DNA of 48,786 bases from Parabacteroides hominis (GCF_014287585.1 NZ_JACOOJ010000040.1:1-48786), one strand, 5' to 3'; counted from the stretch's first letter, positions 20,603-28,851 are shown. Notes: generated from the sequence alone by a model not told the origin. Numbers and translations: made by a program.

Positions 20603-21249
20603 AATTCTTTCAGTTCCCGGATCGTCTTCAACGGATCAGGAGAACGGAAAACAAAGCTGCCGGCAACCAGCACGTCTGCACCCACTTCAAGCAAAGGTTT
20701 TGCAGTCTGCATATTCACCCCGCCATCGACTTCGATCAAGATGTTCAATCCTTTTGCCAAGATCATATCTTTCAGGCGAGCCGTTTTATCTATCGAATGT
20801 TCGATAAATTTCTGTCCGCCATACCCCGGATTCACCGACATGAGCAACACCATATCCAAATCCTGCAAGATATCTTCCAACAGGGATATCGGCGTATGCG
20901 GATTCAATGTGACAGCCGCCTTCATCCCCGCCTCTTTGATCGCCGCCACCGTACGGTGCAGATGCGTACAGGCCTCATAATGCACATTCATCATATAGGC
21001 GCCCGTAGCCGCCACTTCCGGAATGAACTTTTGCGGCTCCACGATCATCAGATGTACATCCATCGGTTTCTTGCAGATCGGTTTCAACGCTTCCAGAACC
21101 GGAAAACCAAACGATATATTAGGGACGAACACCCCATCCATGATATCCAGATGCAACCAATCGGCATCACTCTTATTGATCATTTCCACTTCCCGCTGCA
21201 GGTTCAGAAAATCGGCAGCCAACAGAGAAGGTGCTATTTTATGTTTCAT
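20599..21249 (-). CDS. rpe: Ribulose-phosphate 3-epimerase
   Basis: A 216-residue TIM-barrel enzyme of the pentose phosphate pathway that interconverts ribulose-5-phosphate and xylulose-5-phosphate. Motifs: IAPSLLAADF at the N-terminus, DWLHLDIMDGVFVPN with metal ligands, VHLMI, LMSVNPGYGGQKF and EVDGGVN. ATG 21249 is chosen because the family sequence starts there. It overlaps comEC by 4 bp (ATGA). Confidence 0.95.
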   Translation of the reverse strand: MKHKIAPSLLAADFLNLQREVEMINKSDADWLHLDIMDGVFVPNISFGFPVLEALKPICKKPMDVHLMIVEPQKFIPEVAATGAYMMNVHYEACTHLHRTVAAIKEAGMKAAVTLNPHTPISLLEDILQDLDMVLLMSVNPGYGGQKFIEHSIDKTARLKDMILAKGLNILIEVDGGVNMQTAKPLLEVGADVLVAGSFVFRSPDPLKTIRELKEL

Positions 21250-21323
21250 ACTCTTTTTGCTTTTCTGCAAAGGTATGAAAAAAGAAAGAGAATACCAGTA
21301 AAGGCATCCTCTTTCCAAATTTC

Positions 21324-21476
21324 TTAGTTCATTACCAAACCACAGAATTCCGTGCGTAAAGCGGGTTCTGAATGATAAACCCTCGCAAATTGAGTAAGGA
21401 AATCAAGTGTTTGCCGACGCGGCATTGTTTTCCTTTCTTTTCGGTTCCTGTCTGTTTTATTTTCTATTTCATTCAT
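21324..21476 (-). CDS. Small unannotated protein of about 50 residues
   Basis: A short open frame between the sigma gene and rpe, on the same strand. From ATG 21476 it gives 50 residues: a basic, hydrophilic N-terminal half (NEIENKTDRNRKERKT), then PRRQTLDFLTQFARVYHSEP and a hydrophobic end LRTEFCGLVMN. An in-frame ATG at 21500 would add eight residues. The charged front and amphipathic helix look protein-like. My impression is that similar short proteins occur in other Bacteroidales, but I cannot verify this. Function unknown. Confidence 0.5.
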   Translation of the reverse strand: MNEIENKTDRNRKERKTMPRRQTLDFLTQFARVYHSEPALRTEFCGLVMN

Positions 21477-21589
21477 ACATTGAGTAGAAAGTCTCTTCAT
21501 AGGCAGCTCGTTTTTTATCTTGTTTGATAATAAAACGGGAAGGCTTTCTCCTTATTGTATGACAAGAAAATAAATTTTCATTTTTACGA

Positions 21590-22183
21590 TCAGGCCATCG
21601 ACAGCTCAATACTGTTTTCTTCCGCCATACGGCGCATATTCAAGATCGCATAGCGCATACGTCCCAAAGCCGTATTGATGCTAACCCCCGTAATATCGGC
21701 AATTTCTTTAAAACTAAGATCCTGATAATAACGCATTTCCAATACTTCGCGTTGGCTGTCGGGCAGATGCTTCACCAGTTTTTTCACATCGGACAATACC
21801 TGATGGCGTACGATGTTATCTTCGATCGTACCGTCACAAAGTTTGATATTATTGAAAAGATCCACTTCCACCTCATCGTTTGAAACCGTATTTTCGCTAC
21901 GTTCCTGGCGGAAGTTGTCGATAATCAGGTTATGAGCAATGCGGGTAATCCATGCCTTAAACTTACCGTTTTCGGTATAACGGCCTTGTTTAATAGTCAT
22001 AATCACCTTGACAAAAGTCTCCTGAAAGATATCTTCTGTGAGATCTTTGTTATGAACTATAAAGTAAATGTAGGAGTGTATGCTACTTTTATAACGATTC
22101 AACAATACATCGAAAGCAGCATTATTACCTTCTGCATAAAGAACAACCAACTCTTCGTCAGTCATCATTCTTAAAGTCTTCAT
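21590..22183 (-). CDS. ECF-type RNA polymerase sigma factor
   Basis: A 197-residue sigma-70 family protein. Region 2 is at about 20-90 (LLNRYKSSIHSYIYFIV, DIFQETFVKVI, FKAWITRIAHNLIIDNFR). Region 4 is at about 140-185 (LPDSQREVLEMRYYQDLSFK and the helix-turn-helix ADITGVSINTALGRMRYA). No anti-sigma gene is adjacent; the following genes are a small ORF and housekeeping genes. This suggests a general stress-type sigma rather than one that controls a local transport locus. Confidence 0.92.
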   Translation of the reverse strand: MKTLRMMTDEELVVLYAEGNNAAFDVLLNRYKSSIHSYIYFIVHNKDLTEDIFQETFVKVIMTIKQGRYTENGKFKAWITRIAHNLIIDNFRQERSENTVSNDEVEVDLFNNIKLCDGTIEDNIVRHQVLSDVKKLVKHLPDSQREVLEMRYYQDLSFKEIADITGVSINTALGRMRYAILNMRRMAEENSIELSMA

Positions 22184-22253
22184 TACTTCTATATTTTTAG
22201 TTTTTTCTTGAGTAATGTTTATGCTATAGGCAACGAGGTTTAAAATTGTTAGA

Positions 22254-22284
22254 CAATACTATTATTTATATTTACAAAGGCAAA
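22254..22284 (-). promoter_or_regulatory. Candidate promoter of the sigma gene at 21590
   Basis: On the minus strand: TTTG (22284-22281), 19 bp, then TAGTATTG (22261-22254), one mismatch from TAnnTTTG. It would give a leader of about 65 nt. Confidence 0.45.
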
Positions 22285-22332
22285 AGAACGAAAAGTATTT
22301 TAAATAGGCAAACATTTCCTTTATTTTTATGC

Positions 22333-22379
22333 AAAAAAGCCCCCTGCCCGTACGTTTTATGTACGAACAGGGGGCTTTT
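22333..22379 (-). terminator. Terminator after the AbiEii-like gene
   Basis: AAAAGCCCCCTG and CAGGGGGCTTTT form the stem; an inner GTAC/GTAC pairing extends it. On the minus strand it ends in CTTTTTTG, 18 bp after the stop codon. Confidence 0.85.
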
Positions 22380-22396
22380 ACGAACAAAGTCGCCAT

Positions 22397-23035
22397 TCAC
22401 AACAGGCTGGATTTGATAAATTCTTCTATCTCTTGTGCAGTAACAGAATAAACTGGTTGCAATTGATCAAATCCGGCATCTCTTGTGAAACGATTGCTAT
22501 TAGTAAGCATAGCCAACAAATTTTTAGATTTCAACTTATGCCCGGAATAACTTAAAGCCAAAGAAATTAAATCATTTATAGACATACCACTTTTCAAAAT
22601 AGAAAAGATATCATAATAATCACGGAAATTACTTCGCCGTAACATGACTTCCATCTTCATTGCCCCTATAGATCTGACATCTGCCAATCTGATGTTATTC
22701 AAATAATTCACAGGATTATTGACCGGAGAATACTTTGGACAAGCATAAAACGAAAACTTCACCCCTGATACAAGAAACTCCACATGGTCTATATCCAATA
22801 TATCTTTATGCTGAATTTCTCCAACCGTAGCAAGCTCTTTTTCTATTTGAAACCAAGCGACTTCCATCTTCTCCGTTTTACAAGTACGCCACTTCATAAA
22901 GTCCAAATCTTCACTCTGGCGAGTAGCAATCTGCAAAGACAAGGCAGTACCACCAACCAACAAATAAGGCTTGAGACATTCTAACTTGGAAACAGATTCA
23001 AAAACTGACTGTGTATGCGGAGCCAATCCTTTCAT
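22397..23035 (-). CDS. AbiEii/AbiGii-type nucleotidyltransferase toxin
   Basis: A 212-residue protein with the nucleotidyltransferase core LLVGGTALSLQIATRQSEDLDFM: the GG pair followed by the SxDLDF metal-binding aspartates. A later FRDYYDIFSIL is typical of the AbiEii group. Such enzymes act as toxins in type IV-like toxin-antitoxin and abortive-infection systems, some by modifying tRNA. The start overlaps the upstream partner by 4 bp. AT content is higher than in neighbouring housekeeping genes, consistent with acquisition. Confidence 0.82.
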   Translation of the reverse strand: MKGLAPHTQSVFESVSKLECLKPYLLVGGTALSLQIATRQSEDLDFMKWRTCKTEKMEVAWFQIEKELATVGEIQHKDILDIDHVEFLVSGVKFSFYACPKYSPVNNPVNYLNNIRLADVRSIGAMKMEVMLRRSNFRDYYDIFSILKSGMSINDLISLALSYSGHKLKSKNLLAMLTNSNRFTRDAGFDQLQPVYSVTAQEIEEFIKSSLL

Positions 23036-23364
23036 GCTAACATTTTATTAAGATGGCGAGTAGCCATAGATTTGATATAGGCATCCGGTTTCTTTACTTT
23101 AAAGTAATACCAAGCAAAAAAGCGGTTCAACGTATAAAGATATTCCTCTTGAGGAATAAGATAGTCCAGCCACACTTGTTTTATCTTCTTGAATGAAAAT
23201 ATCTGAAACAGCTGGTTGATTTCTTCCAAATCCAAGTGCAACAAAGTTTTCTCTATCAATATTTCATCCGAAACCTCATTGACCGAGCTTTCATTGTACG
23301 ACCAGAAACAATGCTCTTGCTTCAACTTCGCCAACAGTTCTTGTTTTACTGCATCTACGGACAT
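23032..23364 (-). CDS. Partner protein of the AbiEii-like toxin (DUF6922-like)
   Basis: A 110-residue, mostly helical protein (LDLEEINQLFQIFSFKKIKQ, RFFAWYYFKVKKPDAYIKS) with no recognised catalytic motif. It stands first and overlaps the nucleotidyltransferase gene by 4 bp, so it is the probable antitoxin. It resembles the DUF6922 family often found with AbiEii-type toxins; that link is from memory. It differs from AbiEi, being too short for a winged-helix plus C-terminal domain protein. Confidence 0.65.
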   Translation of the reverse strand: MSVDAVKQELLAKLKQEHCFWSYNESSVNEVSDEILIEKTLLHLDLEEINQLFQIFSFKKIKQVWLDYLIPQEEYLYTLNRFFAWYYFKVKKPDAYIKSMATRHLNKMLA

Positions 23365-23386
23365 TCCCTTCAGTTTTAGAATAAGA

Positions 23387-23418
23387 CAAAAATAATGGTT
23401 CTTTTGATCTTACACAAA
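23387..23418 (-). promoter_or_regulatory. Consensus promoter of the AbiEii-like pair
   Basis: On the minus strand: TTTG (23418-23415), 20 bp, TATTTTTG (23394-23387). This is a full match to the Bacteroidetes vegetative promoter, 23 bp before the ATG. A 9 bp inverted repeat (23423-23431 with 23546-23554) flanks the upstream DNA. The 262 bp gap 23365-23626 otherwise holds only the terminator at 23561. Confidence 0.7.
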
Positions 23419-23560
23419 TTATTAAGTGAGTCTTTTTCTGGATTTATTTCATCACGACACGACAATGAAAAGAGCATGCTACATACTTATAAGCATTCCA
23501 ATAGCCTACTTAACGCTTTCATAATATTCAAATAAACAAATTTGTACTCACTTATTTACA

Positions 23561-23605
23561 AAAAAATCCTCTACCCGTACATTCAGAATGTTATGGATAG
23601 AGGAT
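23561..23605 (-). terminator. Terminator after the FadL-type gene
   Basis: ATCCTCTA (23566-23573) pairs with TAGAGGAT (23598-23605), and ACATTC pairs with GAATGT inside. A T-run follows on the minus strand. Confidence 0.8.
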
Positions 23606-23626
23606 CATCGAAAGTCTTTATGTTTT

Positions 23627-25318
23627 TTAGAACTTATAGCCTAAAGTTAATGCGACCTTTGTCGTGTTTGTTTTCAGTGTTGCGGGAATAGATTCAACCA
23701 ATACATTCTTATTTTCATCTATCAAATGGGGAAAAGGATATACTTCCTCTTTCTGCATACGGTACACGCAAGCCAAATCCACATAGAAATTAGGAGTAAA
23801 ACGATATCCCAGACCAACCGTATAATAATTTATATGATGGTCTACCGTATAAGCGGTACGCGTTCCGGCAGGATAAACCTCTGTTATACTACCAGTTTCA
23901 CTATACTTCATGTGTTCCTGAACCGGACTATTCTGCCAAGCACCTCCAACACGAATTGCAAATTGCGGAGTCACCTTGTATTCCGCACCAACTTTCAGCA
24001 TACCACTGGTACGAAAATCATCCTTTATAAAACCATTGTCTCTAGCTTGGTCATATCCATCCCGATCCTGCAAATGCATCGATTTATAATTTGTCAATTC
24101 ATAATCGACACTGATAAGAGCGTTCTGTCCTAAAATGGCAGCAGCACTGAATATCCATTTATCCGGTGTACGAAGACGATATTCGGTATAAAAATCCGTT
24201 GGCGTTTCAGCCTTCCGAGACATATCCGGATTGCTCGGATCTATCGGATTCTGTATATTTGCATAATAATCATATACATAAGCCTGAGCCTCTGCACTGT
24301 AGTAATTCGTCATTTTATACCAGGTAGGTGAATTATAAGCAATTCCCAAACGTAAAAAGTCAGTCGGTCGAGCGATCACACCTAAATTAAATGAATAACC
24401 TGTTCCATTCAATGAAGAATAATTATCCCAATAAAGCTGGTCTCTAAAATCATTTTTCTCTGCTTCCGCATTGAAATACCCGAAATCTTCATTGTAAAGA
24501 GAAGTTGTACTATAATCGATATCCGTCACAGATACAGTAGCACCGATAAAGAAACGGTTTGAAATATTCGTAGCAAACGAAAAATCATATTTATCTATAG
24601 CACCCTTTTCGGAGACAAACATATCAGCAGATTGTACCTCTAAAGGTAGCCATTCTCCTTTCTCATCAAAATAACCAAAAGTAGTATAGAAAGTTCCTGC
24701 TTGACCTTTATTATCCGTATCAATCAAACCACCATTATAAGCCAAAGTAGGTAACCATTCCTGAGATAAATACGGATTATATGAATCTGTCGACCAAAGG
24801 TCATTTCCAGTTAATCCTTTTCCGGTTGTAGGATCTATACCTAAATTTGCATAACCAGCCAAATAATCAGAGATAGAATTACCTCCGCCCCCCCGACCCA
24901 TTCTGTACTGACGATTAAAATTTTTCACACGGTTATAAGAAAAACCGACGTTCCACCCGATCACACCTTCATCATTTCCTGTAGGGAAATAGCCGACATA
25001 AGCAATATTGTCGAAATTAAACCGGGTCTTCTTATCATCCATTCCGATCCCCAACCAATCTGTTTTTGTTTTGATTGAAGATAAACTTAATGTAGTAACA
25101 ACTTCTGAACTACGATATATCGCTAAACCGGCAGGATTGGTTCTCATAGCAGAGATATCACCACCTAATGCGCCAAAAGCTCCTCCCATAGACAAATAAC
25201 GAGCTGTTCCGTTCAAATCATATTGTGAGAACTTATAAGCATCCATTTCACCTTGTGCAAACATAGAGCCACTACCCAAAAGTAATGCTGATGCACATAA
25301 ACAAATCACCTTCTTCAT
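23627..25318 (-). CDS. FadL/TodX-family outer-membrane transport protein
   Basis: A 563-residue outer-membrane barrel protein. It has a signal peptide (cleavage near SMFAQ) and the FadL N-terminal hatch pattern YLSMGGAFGALGGDISAMRTNPAGLA. Many beta strands follow, and it ends YRMQKEEVY...KVALTLGYKF with a terminal aromatic residue. Members move hydrophobic compounds such as fatty acids across the outer membrane; the substrate here is unknown. It lies 83 bp downstream of the low-complexity protein gene, with no promoter seen in the gap, so the two are probably cotranscribed. Confidence 0.85.
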   Translation of the reverse strand: MKKVICLCASALLLGSGSMFAQGEMDAYKFSQYDLNGTARYLSMGGAFGALGGDISAMRTNPAGLAIYRSSEVVTTLSLSSIKTKTDWLGIGMDDKKTRFNFDNIAYVGYFPTGNDEGVIGWNVGFSYNRVKNFNRQYRMGRGGGGNSISDYLAGYANLGIDPTTGKGLTGNDLWSTDSYNPYLSQEWLPTLAYNGGLIDTDNKGQAGTFYTTFGYFDEKGEWLPLEVQSADMFVSEKGAIDKYDFSFATNISNRFFIGATVSVTDIDYSTTSLYNEDFGYFNAEAEKNDFRDQLYWDNYSSLNGTGYSFNLGVIARPTDFLRLGIAYNSPTWYKMTNYYSAEAQAYVYDYYANIQNPIDPSNPDMSRKAETPTDFYTEYRLRTPDKWIFSAAAILGQNALISVDYELTNYKSMHLQDRDGYDQARDNGFIKDDFRTSGMLKVGAEYKVTPQFAIRVGGAWQNSPVQEHMKYSETGSITEVYPAGTRTAYTVDHHINYYTVGLGYRFTPNFYVDLACVYRMQKEEVYPFPHLIDENKNVLVESIPATLKTNTTKVALTLGYKF

Positions 25319-25401
25319 TGCCTCTTTTGTTTCTAAATATCTTAATAAAGCAAGGACACGACTTGCGTGTCCTTATATAATGACTCTCTCAAAGATTATT
25401 T

Positions 25402-26772
25402 CTATCTACTACGTCCGCCACCACTGGAACGGCTTCCTCCGCCACCGCCATAGCTACCTCCGGATGAACGGGAACCTCCCGATGAAGATGTTCCTACTGA
25501 ACTCCGGCTACTGCTACTACTTCTTGAAGGAGAAAAAGAGCTACTGCTACGCTGAGAACTTCCACTATAATTATTATAAGAACGGGAAGAACTGCTACTC
25601 CTTGCGGGTGCCGTATACTGGCGATTCGAAGAACGGGAAGAACCCGAACCGACTGCACTTTCACGAGAGATCCGTGTACGTTCTCCCGTTACAGCAGAAG
25701 AACGTGTGGAAGAAGATGTACGTGCAGAAGTTCCTACACTTGTACGACTTCTTACTCCTGTACTCGTACGGCCATTTACACCAGAACTTGTACGACTCCG
25801 AACCCCTTCCGACGAACGAACACGTCCCGTACTGCTACTTCGCAAAGAGGTTGCATTTCCACGACCAGCAGAAGTTCGACTACCGACAGATGCACGGGAA
25901 GATCCGTTTCCACTTGTACTTGCATACGAACGACGTCCTACGGAAGTTCTCGATCCTATATAATTATGTCTATACGGTGAAGCATAATGATGGTGATGAT
26001 GCCCCCAAGAGCCACCCCAATATCCACCGCCCCAATAACCAGGCCCCCAGCCCCAAGACGGGCCCCAGTAGCCGGCATAGAAGCCGCCCCAACCCCAGCC
26101 GAAGCCGAAGGACGGGCCGTAGCCCCAATAGCGGGCCGGGCTGTAGATCCAGGGATCATACCAACCGCCGTACCAGCCACCATACCATCCGCTGTACCAC
26201 GGATCATAGTAACCGCCCCAGCCGTTGCCGATGTTCACATTGACACTTACGTTGGCATTGCCATTGGAATAGTCCGTATCGTAGCCATAACCGTAGTACC
26301 CGTCACTCAGATACAGATCGACCTGGTCTGCTCCGGCAATCGTAATCTTGCTCGGCGAATGGTAACGGATGATACGCTCGGTATATTCCGTATCCGAACG
26401 GCGTTCCTTTTTAGAACCCGAAACGACCGTTGCTTCATTATCCATATCGTCGTTATATTCGGCCAGGACTTCACCCTCCGAATCTTCGTTATACGGCTCT
26501 TCCACGTCGACCGAAGTATAGCGGCGGTTATATTCATCTACATCGCGTTCTTCATCAGACACAGCACTCTTGCGTTTGCTTGTGCTGTATGTAGACGCTA
26601 TTGCCGTGCGTTCCACTTTCTCTTTAGGCTGTATAACCTTCTCTTCTGTTTTTTCTTTCTTATCTTTTTTGCTGGAAGAGAAATACACATCATCAAAGAA
26701 CTCCTCCTGGGCTGCGGCACTGAAGCCAACCAGAAGCATCACCATCAAAGACGTTAATTTCATGGGTTTCAT
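25402..26772 (-). CDS. Secreted low-complexity Gly/Tyr/Trp- and Ser/Arg-rich protein
   Basis: A 456-residue exported protein with sharply different blocks. Residues 1-21 are a signal peptide (AAAQ); 28-140 are highly charged and acidic/basic; 158-257 are almost entirely Gly, Tyr, Trp and Pro (for example WYGGWYGGWYDPW). A run of five histidines follows at 258-262, then 273-456 are Ser/Arg/Gly/Thr-rich (RTSVG, RSSSSS repeats). No enzymatic domain is seen. The composition resembles sticky or phase-separating surface proteins. AGAGGAG 8 bp before ATG 26772 supports the start; a second ATG lies at 26763. It precedes a FadL-type barrel gene. Function unknown. Confidence 0.85.
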   Translation of the reverse strand: MKPMKLTSLMVMLLVGFSAAAQEEFFDDVYFSSSKKDKKEKTEEKVIQPKEKVERTAIASTYSTSKRKSAVSDEERDVDEYNRRYTSVDVEEPYNEDSEGEVLAEYNDDMDNEATVVSGSKKERRSDTEYTERIIRYHSPSKITIAGADQVDLYLSDGYYGYGYDTDYSNGNANVSVNVNIGNGWGGYYDPWYSGWYGGWYGGWYDPWIYSPARYWGYGPSFGFGWGWGGFYAGYWGPSWGWGPGYWGGGYWGGSWGHHHHHYASPYRHNYIGSRTSVGRRSYASTSGNGSSRASVGSRTSAGRGNATSLRSSSTGRVRSSEGVRSRTSSGVNGRTSTGVRSRTSVGTSARTSSSTRSSAVTGERTRISRESAVGSGSSRSSNRQYTAPARSSSSSRSYNNYSGSSQRSSSSFSPSRSSSSSRSSVGTSSSGGSRSSGGSYGGGGGSRSSGGGRSR

Positions 26773-27030
26773 ATTCGTTTCTCCTCTACTTTATAATTTT
26801 TCTACTCTTTAGACTAAATACAAGGGGGTAGGTTTAATTACCCTTTCTGCCTCATCAATAAAAACCATCCATTTTATTGACAAATATAGCTGTTTCCAAA
26901 TAGTTTCCAAGCATTTATATATACTTTAACGATCCGGACCGCTTCATCGCCCGATAATCCCTATTTATAGATAAGATGCTTTGAGGAAAAGAAACGCTGC
27001 ATGGCATATAGAAAGGGCTACCTACCGCAC

Positions 27031-27038
27031 TAAATTTG
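27031..27038 (+). promoter_or_regulatory. -7-like box just before the 114 bp palindrome
   Basis: TAAATTTG fits TAnnTTTG and ends 5 bp before the palindrome, so a transcript starting there would begin with the hairpin itself. No -33 box is seen. The remaining DNA of 26773-27222 is AT-rich and otherwise featureless to me. Confidence 0.3.
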
Positions 27039-27043
27039 GTTTT

Positions 27044-27157
27044 ATACCCATATATTCTGTAATCGCCAGCGGTGATTATAAAATCAGTGCCGGTGATTAC
27101 ATAATCACCGCCGGCGATTTTATAATCAGCGGCGCTGATTACAGAATATATGGGTAT
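27044..27157. repeat. 114 bp nested palindrome of five 12-mers at 21 bp steps
   Basis: The first 21 bp (27044-27064) are the exact reverse complement of the last 21 bp (27137-27157). Inside lie five related 12-mers at 27053, 27074, 27095, 27116 and 27137, exactly 21 bp apart. The middle three are GATTATAAAATC, GATTACATAATC and GATTTTATAATC, all GATT-N4-AATC palindromes. They are separated by 9 bp GC-rich spacers (GCCAGCGGT, AGTGCCGGT, ACCGCCGGC, AGCGGCGCT). The dyad centre is between 27100 and 27101. As RNA or a cruciform, it would form a long hairpin with two internal loops. Confidence 0.92.
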
Positions 27158-27222
27158 CTAACCTAAAATACAAGCCCTGGAAGAAAAGTTTTGTCCCCCG
27201 GTTTTCGCCTTTTAGGATGGAA

Positions 27223-28851
27223 TTATTTATTATTCGTGTACTTCACCAGCAATTGGTTCCGGAGATCGCGGTATGTCTGCATGATTTTGTCGGCACACTC
27301 CTGTGCGTAGCTATTCAATAAAGCGGCTGCTTTTTTAGGATTTTTCTTCTGCAAACTGATATACTCCTGTTCGATCTCCGCGTTGCGGGTAAAGAAGGAT
27401 TCTTCCATCGGAGCGCGGGCAGCCAGTAAATCCTTCTTGCCGTCCTGCCAGTTCAGGTAAAGCATATTGTCTACAAAATCGACAGCCCAGCGGGCGGACC
27501 GGTCGCTATAGGCATTCGGATCGTAGGTGCTGTAGACTTCCGGAATAGCGGTCGTACCGGTAAAGACCGGGAAATAAGGAGATGTATAAGCATTATCCAC
27601 AAACACCCAGTAGACTCCGCCAATCTCACGCGGAAGCCAGTTGCGCAACTGGGCAACCATCCCATATTCGCCATCCATACGGGCGACGGCACGGCGGCGG
27701 GTTGTCTGCATCTGCTTCTGCATTTCGCGTGTCGGGAACGGGGTAGCCAGTTTGCTCTTCACCGCTTTCCCGTCAGGGCCGGCATAATACCAGGCGGCAT
27801 CGTTCTCTTTATCATAGATCGTACCTTCAAAGGTGGAACGTTGGAAAGCCATGACATCCTGTACCGTCAACTTCTTTGCCGGAACGATTGAGAACGGATA
27901 GGTGCTGAGCGGTTCCACATATTGTGTATACTGATCGAGGTTCTTGAACGGGTCGTTCGTATGGCGTGAAATCCCGGTCATTCCGGGAGCAAACGTCTCG
28001 TTGAACAACCAAAAACGGTTTGTCGACCATTCGCGCGGTGTCGGGGCATACACTTCCTGCCACACAAAAGGATGTTTGCCGGAAGGATCATACCAGCCCC
28101 GGTCGACCGCTTCCTGCATATAGTTGGATGAAGCCTTGAACTGATCCGGTTTACCGAGATCGATTTCCTTGATAATGCTCCAGTTCGGGATGATAGCAAC
28201 CTGATCGTCCGGCAACCGTTGTGCTGCCCAGATAACACCCGGCTTACCGCTTTCGGGTGTCCAGCCTTTCCCCACACTGAAGAGTTCGAGCACCCAGACC
28301 TTATCCGGATCGGCAAGCGTCAGGCATTCCGATTCGGGTCCGCAAGACGGCAGAAAGCCGTATTCTTCCATCAAAGAGGTGATCAGAGCCAACGCCTCTT
28401 CTGCCGTTTTACAACGTTGAAGCGCAAAGACGGCAGCCTGTTCCACGGTCATGATTTGTTTGCCTTCACCCTTATCGACTTGCAGTTCGGGGCGCTGGCT
28501 CATGGTGCTTTCACCGATACAAAGCTGGTATTCGTTAATATGGGAATAGGCGGAATGAAAATAGGTGTAGGTTTCTTCCGCCTGCGGGATATATCCCAAA
28601 ATCTCTCCTTCCCCTTTTTCCGGCTGGTTACGGGTCAGGATGCCATAATAGACAGGCGCCATCGTCCCTTCGGGATATTTCCGGCCGGGGACAACCTGTA
28701 TACGGCAATCGGGACCGCAATCGGTATGGGAATTCAACACGCTTCCGTCGGCTGTCGCCTTTTTACCGGCAATGACAACCGTACAGGCATCGCCGGTTTG
28801 CACAAGGGCGGCTACGGCAAGCATCACTGTAATTAATTTGAGTTTGTTCAT
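27223..28851 (-). CDS. Secreted C69-family dipeptidase
   Basis: A 542-residue Ntn-hydrolase-type peptidase of family C69. A signal peptide of about 22 residues ends at GDAC; Cys23 would become the N-terminal nucleophile after processing (CTVVIAGKKATADGS). Other family features are HSAYSHINEYQ and the NEYQ-type segment with ESTMSQR. It cleaves dipeptides, probably in the periplasm. The gene follows a Crp/Fnr-type regulator by 31 bp on the same strand and ends before the large palindrome. Confidence 0.88.
   Translation of the reverse strand: MNKLKLITVMLAVAALVQTGDACTVVIAGKKATADGSVLNSHTDCGPDCRIQVVPGRKYPEGTMAPVYYGILTRNQPEKGEGEILGYIPQAEETYTYFHSAYSHINEYQLCIGESTMSQRPELQVDKGEGKQIMTVEQAAVFALQRCKTAEEALALITSLMEEYGFLPSCGPESECLTLADPDKVWVLELFSVGKGWTPESGKPGVIWAAQRLPDDQVAIIPNWSIIKEIDLGKPDQFKASSNYMQEAVDRGWYDPSGKHPFVWQEVYAPTPREWSTNRFWLFNETFAPGMTGISRHTNDPFKNLDQYTQYVEPLSTYPFSIVPAKKLTVQDVMAFQRSTFEGTIYDKENDAAWYYAGPDGKAVKSKLATPFPTREMQKQMQTTRRRAVARMDGEYGMVAQLRNWLPREIGGVYWVFVDNAYTSPYFPVFTGTTAIPEVYSTYDPNAYSDRSARWAVDFVDNMLYLNWQDGKKDLLAARAPMEESFFTRNAEIEQEYISLQKKNPKKAAALLNSYAQECADKIMQTYRDLRNQLLVKYTNNK

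Larger units (their letters stand above)
26981..27166 (+). other. Open frame with heptad repeats across the palindromic element (doubtful gene)
   Basis: A 61-codon frame beginning with TTG. Its second half is seven-residue units such as SAGDYII and TAGDFII, because the DNA repeats every 21 bp. The opposite strand, read in register, gives an almost identical heptad pattern but has an in-frame TAG just before the repeat and no start. No ribosome site is seen. The open frame may just reflect the repeat; coding is not excluded. Confidence 0.2.

Noticed and set aside
21477..21589. A second open frame in the gap between the sigma gene and the small protein.
   Set aside because: It lacks a usable start codon and overlaps the end of the sigma gene.
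25380..26243. Plus-strand frames of 256-287 codons opposite the low-complexity gene.
   Set aside because: They are mirror translations of the Gly/Ser/Arg repeats; the minus frame has a signal peptide and ribosome site.
27044..27157. CRISPR array or intrinsic terminator at the 21 bp repeat.
   Set aside because: Units are shorter than CRISPR repeats with 9 bp spacers, the element is a single dyad, and there is no T-run on either strand.
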